From contig CAMNHM010000041.1 of assembly GCA_946539475.1 (NCBI GenBank), positions 1 to 19,108 on the forward strand: a stretch of DNA of 19,108 bases, in the 5' to 3' direction. The position numbers and the translations under genes are program-made. This document shows positions 17,001-19,108 of the stretch, in pieces (position 1 is the stretch's first letter; every line of letters starts with the position of its first letter). This DNA is from an uncultured Prevotellaceae bacterium. GTDB lineage: Bacteria; Bacteroidota; Bacteroidia; Bacteroidales; Bacteroidaceae. The notes below the pieces were generated by a model. It had not been told where the DNA came from. It did not search any database and saw only the letters and a list, made by a program, of their open reading frames with translations.

Positions 17001-17078
17001 TTCGACCGCATCCGCACTGCCCCCGGAAAGATCGAGCTGCGCATCATTGAGGTCGACCTGCTGGAGAATATCAAGTAA
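14016..17078 (+). CDS. Secreted GH2-family glycosidase with C-terminal discoidin-like domain
   Basis: This 1,020-residue protein has a signal peptide (1-19, VNIFAA) with no lipidation Cys, so it is probably periplasmic or exported. The GH2 jelly-roll domain covers about 24-185 (WYRKHFTL, GVRQGADFYLNGHHLG, YGGIPKNVFLHL), an Ig-like domain follows to about 305, and then the TIM barrel. The acid/base is Glu436 in NNPSIIFYEGGNES. The most likely nucleophile is Glu493 in HPMWAMEDCRDE, by position and by analogy with the GH2 pattern of a strand-end Glu. Further Ig-like domains follow (about 620-840). The last 150 residues resemble an F5/8 type C (CBM32-like) module (YDDNELSEWQSDG, SGWSNRCYPLEVYAG, PVASDRLTIRM). 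GH2 covers beta-galactosidase, beta-glucuronidase, beta-mannosidase and other exo-activities; which one applies is not readable here. It diverges from the pectin-type PUL, so a side-chain or backbone sugar of pectin is the likely target (inference). Confidence 0.88.
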   Translation: MKRLIIAIAVFMSAVNIFAAERQKLNFNAGWLLEIGDIKGAEQPGFNDAAWKPVTLPRAFNGEEAFRVDIVDLTDTIVWYRKHFTLSASDIVGKVFVEFEGVRQGADFYLNGHHLGLSENGVMASGYDLTPYAKEGENVIAVRSDNSWQYRSRVHDSRYQWNDRNFNANYGGIPKNVFLHLTGKVYQTLPLYSDLGTTGTYVYATDYDIAGRKATVHIESQVKNEDSQPHRVALVFSLKDAEGKTVARQATANTVDIAPGQTVTLKAEQTVGGLHFWSWGYGYLYTVETGLREIANNGSEVSIGDKVIIRTGFRKTEFGNGLFRLNDRVLMIHGYAQRTSNEWPGVGISVPAWLSDYSNALMVESGGNLVRWMHVTPWKQDIESCDRVGLLQAMPAGDAEKDVEGARWTQRTELMRDAIIYNRNNPSIIFYEGGNESISREHMIELKAIRDKYDPYGGRAIGSREMLDINEAEYGGEMLYINKSGKHPMWAMEDCRDEGLRKNWDGYSYPYHKEGDGPLYRNGPAREYNHNMDHFARQMVERWYEYWLERPGTGRRVSSGGVKIVFSDTNTHHRGESNFRMSGVTDAMRLPKDAFYAHQVMWDGWVECEADHTHIVGHWNYKPGTVKDVYVISTGDKVDLLLNGKKLSIDCERKWKWLYTFKNVPFEEGTLEAVSYSEPKQGAAQAMAITSRDTLVTAGEPAQLRVTTLQNPEGMKADGADMMLVQVEVVDNEGRRCPLDDRMIHFQLWGEGQWIGGMGTRNNRQYQRDNNNTDKSLLDSANKRNTSDNYVGHMSLPVECGVCRVLVRSTTNAGEIGLGVQAEGMRAAYLNVKTNDVDVPRYLPQLTLPCRLQRGETPLTPSYTDSKRTIDIVSAQAGSNAENVQKSYDDNELSEWQSDGERANAWITYRLSRKAAVDELTMKLSGWSNRCYPLEVYAGKKKVWEGLTDATLGYCHIQIPQPVASDRLTIRMIGPSQGSGRFGDTKELAGGNAGEFDRIRTAPGKIELRIIEVDLLENIK

Positions 17079-17188
17079 TTCAACTTGCTCAATTTGGAGT
17101 GAAAGGGAGTGACAACAATTCAAGTTCCGAAAGTAGGATTTCGATCTCATTCGTGACAAAAACATATTAAACACCTATTTCGCAAGTA

Positions 17189-18148
17189 ATGGAGTTAACT
17201 CCCAAAATAAAAGCAAATATGGAGAACGAACAACATGCACCTGAAGGAATCCTGCTGACCGACGACCAAGCTGGCGGACATATCAAGAAACGACGCGGCC
17301 GGAAGGCCTGGATCACCATCGCCGTGCTGCTCGCTATCGGAGCACTCGCCGCTGCGGCCTACTTCCTGTTCTTTCACAAGAGCCCGGAAGTAAGGGCCGC
17401 AGAGGCTGACCAGACGCAGTACGAGGAACTCGTCGACGACTGCAGGAAGGCCATCCGCCGCGCCGACTCCTTTGCCGACTTAGAGGCGGTGCAGGAGAAG
17501 ATGGAGGACGTGGAGGATCTGGAGATCAAGCACAGCCGCACCCTACCCGACATCTACTGCCAGTACGACAACCTCGAGGAGCGATATGACAAAATGGCGC
17601 AAAAGCTGCGGCAGCAGGTCATCGACGAGGCTGAGCAGTACATCGACGACAACGACTATCGTGCCGCCTACGACACCTACCAGCAGGCTGCCAGCAGCCT
17701 GCCTGACGACAGCGACCTCGAGCGGAGACGCAACAGGATGGCAAGACAGATGGGATATATCTATGTCACAGACATTCAGTTTGCTAACTGTGAGCGCGAC
17801 GGCACCGACATCGAGGCGGCGGGCACACGCCTACATTCCGACCGCATGCGCTATCTCTACCCGAAGGTGATTTACAATTCTCTACTGCCCAGCGGCCACA
17901 GCAATATCGAACTCAACCTGAAGTACAAGGTCTACTCACCTGACGGTAGACTCGACTGCAGCAGCAATTCGCCTGCAGGATATACCAACAAGGGCAGTTT
18001 CTGGGTGGCCGTCGGCGAGCGGAACCAAGGAGAGTGGCTCAACGGGTGGGGCAATGCCACCACATCGACCTATGGCCCAGGAGACTATTCCTTCGAACTA
18101 TACTACGAAGGCCATAAGATCTACGAATGCGAGTTCACCATCTACTGA
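17189..18148 (+). CDS. Single-pass membrane protein of unknown function with coiled-coil stalk and C-terminal beta domain
   Basis: I do not recognise a named family. The frame is 319 residues from the first ATG at 17189; an in-frame ATG at 17219 (MENEQHAPEG), preceded by an A-rich stretch, is an equally good start and would give 309. From the first start, a basic patch HIKKRRGRK (31-39) precedes one membrane helix (about 41-62), so by the positive-inside rule the rest is periplasmic. Residues about 70-190 are strongly charged and helical, with DYRAAYDTYQQAASSLPDD looking like a TPR-type helical hairpin. Residues about 195-319 are beta-rich (YIYVTDIQFANC, LNLKYKVYSPDGRL, GWGNATTSTYGPGDYSFELYYEG) and end in ECEFTIY. 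It lies 110 bases after the GH2 gene with no clear terminator between, so partial co-transcription is possible. A strong hairpin terminator follows. It might be an envelope sensor or scaffold, but nothing in the sequence proves that. Confidence 0.8.
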   Translation: MELTPKIKANMENEQHAPEGILLTDDQAGGHIKKRRGRKAWITIAVLLAIGALAAAAYFLFFHKSPEVRAAEADQTQYEELVDDCRKAIRRADSFADLEAVQEKMEDVEDLEIKHSRTLPDIYCQYDNLEERYDKMAQKLRQQVIDEAEQYIDDNDYRAAYDTYQQAASSLPDDSDLERRRNRMARQMGYIYVTDIQFANCERDGTDIEAAGTRLHSDRMRYLYPKVIYNSLLPSGHSNIELNLKYKVYSPDGRLDCSSNSPAGYTNKGSFWVAVGERNQGEWLNGWGNATTSTYGPGDYSFELYYEGHKIYECEFTIY

Positions 18149-18153
18149 GAACA

Positions 18154-18177
18154 CTTCAATCCTTCAATTCTTCAACT
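18154..18177. repeat. Three degenerate 8-nt tandem units after the membrane-protein gene
   Basis: CTTCAATC, CTTCAATT and CTTCAACT follow one another directly, starting five bases after the stop codon and ending just before the terminator hairpin. The period and the placement just after a stop codon resemble the unit array at 4878-4925. Confidence 0.7.
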
Positions 18178-18182
18178 CTATA

Positions 18183-18216
18183 GAAAAGTCTGACAATGTG
18201 TCAGCCTTTTCTTTTT
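18183..18216 (+). terminator. Intrinsic terminator before groES
   Basis: A 13-bp stem with one mismatch (GAAAAGTCTGACA at 18183-18195 with TGTCAGCCTTTTC at 18199-18211) has a 3-base loop ATG and is followed by TTTTT. It ends transcription from the membrane-protein gene and separates it from groES-groL. Confidence 0.88.
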
Positions 18217-18275
18217 GGCACACTTTTAGCTGAACCACTTGCGTAAGGCTGACCGATGTAAAGGTCTCGCACGTA

Positions 18276-18288
18276 CATTAAATTAATG
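18276..18288. promoter_or_regulatory. Perfect short palindrome upstream of groES
   Basis: CATTAA-A-TTAATG is a perfect inverted repeat with a one-base centre, ending 41 bases before the groES ATG. No CIRCE element (TTAGCACTC, 9 bases, GAGTGCTAA) and no clear TAnnTTTG promoter is visible in the 113 bases between the terminator and groES. An operator or heat-shock control site is possible but unproven. Confidence 0.35.
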
Positions 18289-18329
18289 ACAGTAAAGATT
18301 CAATAAACAAACAAAAGTAACAAAACACT

Positions 18330-18599
18330 ATGAACATCAAACCATTAGCTGACCGTGTGCTGGTATTGCCCGCACCGGCTGAGGAAAAAATCGGTGGAAT
18401 CATTATTCCCGACACAGCAAAGGAGAAGCCCCTTCATGGTATTGTCAAAGCTGTTGGTAACGGCACAAAAGACGAGGTGATGTGCCTCAAGGAGGGCGAC
18501 CAGGTACTCTATGGCAAGTACAGCGGCACGGAGATTGAACTCGAAGGAGAGAAGTATCTCATCATGCGCCAGAGCGACGTGCTGGCAGTCATCTGCTAA
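18330..18599 (+). CDS. groES: Co-chaperonin GroES (Hsp10)
   Basis: The protein is 89 residues, the usual short length for the family. GroES forms a heptameric lid on GroEL and drives ATP-dependent folding cycles in the cytoplasm. The sequence opens with [12 protein letters not shown], contains the mobile loop around [13 protein letters not shown] (18-30), then [10 protein letters not shown], the [15 protein letters not shown] segment (55-69) and the closing [13 protein letters not shown]. The ATG at 18330 follows an A-rich leader and gives the canonical N-terminus. groL follows after 130 bases on the same strand, so the pair is very likely one transcript with an unusually long spacer. Confidence 0.97.
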   Translation: MNIKPLADRVLVLPAPAEEKIGGIIIPDTAKEKPLHGIVKAVGNGTKDEVMCLKEGDQVLYGKYSGTEIELEGEKYLIMRQSDVLAVIC

Positions 18600-18606
18600 C
18601 GTCTCT

Positions 18607-18688
18607 ATTTACGATTAACTTATTTTCGATTTTCCATTGGCTGCGCCGTCGGAACCGGGATGAAGTGAATCGTAAAGGAAAGAACTAA

Positions 18689-18707
<19 letters not shown>
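18607..18707. repeat. Inverted repeat inside the groES-groL spacer
   Basis: ATTTACGATT (18607-18616) is the exact reverse complement of AATCGTAAAT (18698-18707). A second copy of AATCGTAAA at 18668-18676 could pair with the same left arm over 9 bases, so two alternative folds are possible in the mRNA. The intervening segment contains a GC-rich block around GGCTGCGCCGTCGGAACCGG (18639-18658). Confidence 0.55.

Positions 18708-19108
<401 letters not shown>

Noticed and set aside
18217..18329. CIRCE operator for HrcA upstream of groES
   Set aside because: Neither TTAGCACTC nor GAGTGCTAA, nor a close variant with 9-base spacing, is present.

Overview
The window looks like a chromosomal segment of a Bacteroidales bacterium, most likely Prevotella/Segatella-like. 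The grounds are a complete SusC/SusD pair, lipoproteins with the loose Bacteroidetes lipobox, promoters fitting the Bacteroidetes primary-sigma pattern (TTTG, about 19-20 nt, TAnnTTTG), an absence of strong Shine-Dalgarno sequences, and moderately GC-rich genes separated by AT-rich gaps. Species assignment is inference.

Layout. 1-702: C-terminal end of carB (carbamoyl-phosphate synthase large subunit), closed by an intrinsic terminator. 703-1073: a gene-free stretch holding a degenerate 22-bp tandem array of palindromes (about 820-995). 1074-2078: an open but truncated GH10 xylanase remnant that lacks its N-terminus and the acid/base segment. 2099-3814 (minus): the ABC-F translation factor EttA, divergent from a LOG-family Rossmann protein (3923-4873). 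4937-13832 (minus): a four-gene polysaccharide utilisation operon transcribed in the order susC, susD, DUF4957/DUF5123-like surface lipoprotein, PL1 pectate lyase. 14016-17078 (plus): a large secreted GH2 glycosidase with a C-terminal discoidin-like (F5/8 type C) domain, divergent from the operon. 17189-18148: a single-pass membrane protein of unknown function. 18330-19108: groES and the 5' part of groL.

How the genes work together. The PUL genes form a plausible pectin-acquisition unit. PL1 cleaves polygalacturonate-type backbone outside the cell, the SusD and DUF5123-type lipoproteins bind the glycan at the surface, SusC imports oligosaccharides with TonB energy, and the GH2 enzyme would remove a sugar from side chains or from imported oligomers. 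Back-to-back promoters between susC and the GH2 gene suggest coordinated expression. No hybrid two-component regulator, SusR-like protein or sigma/anti-sigma pair is inside the window, so the regulator must lie elsewhere or be a global one.

The least explained parts are the 22-bp palindrome array after carB, the gutted xylanase next to it, the membrane protein at 17189, and several short degenerate tandem repeats (7-8 nt period) in intergenic gaps, including one inside the groES-groL spacer.
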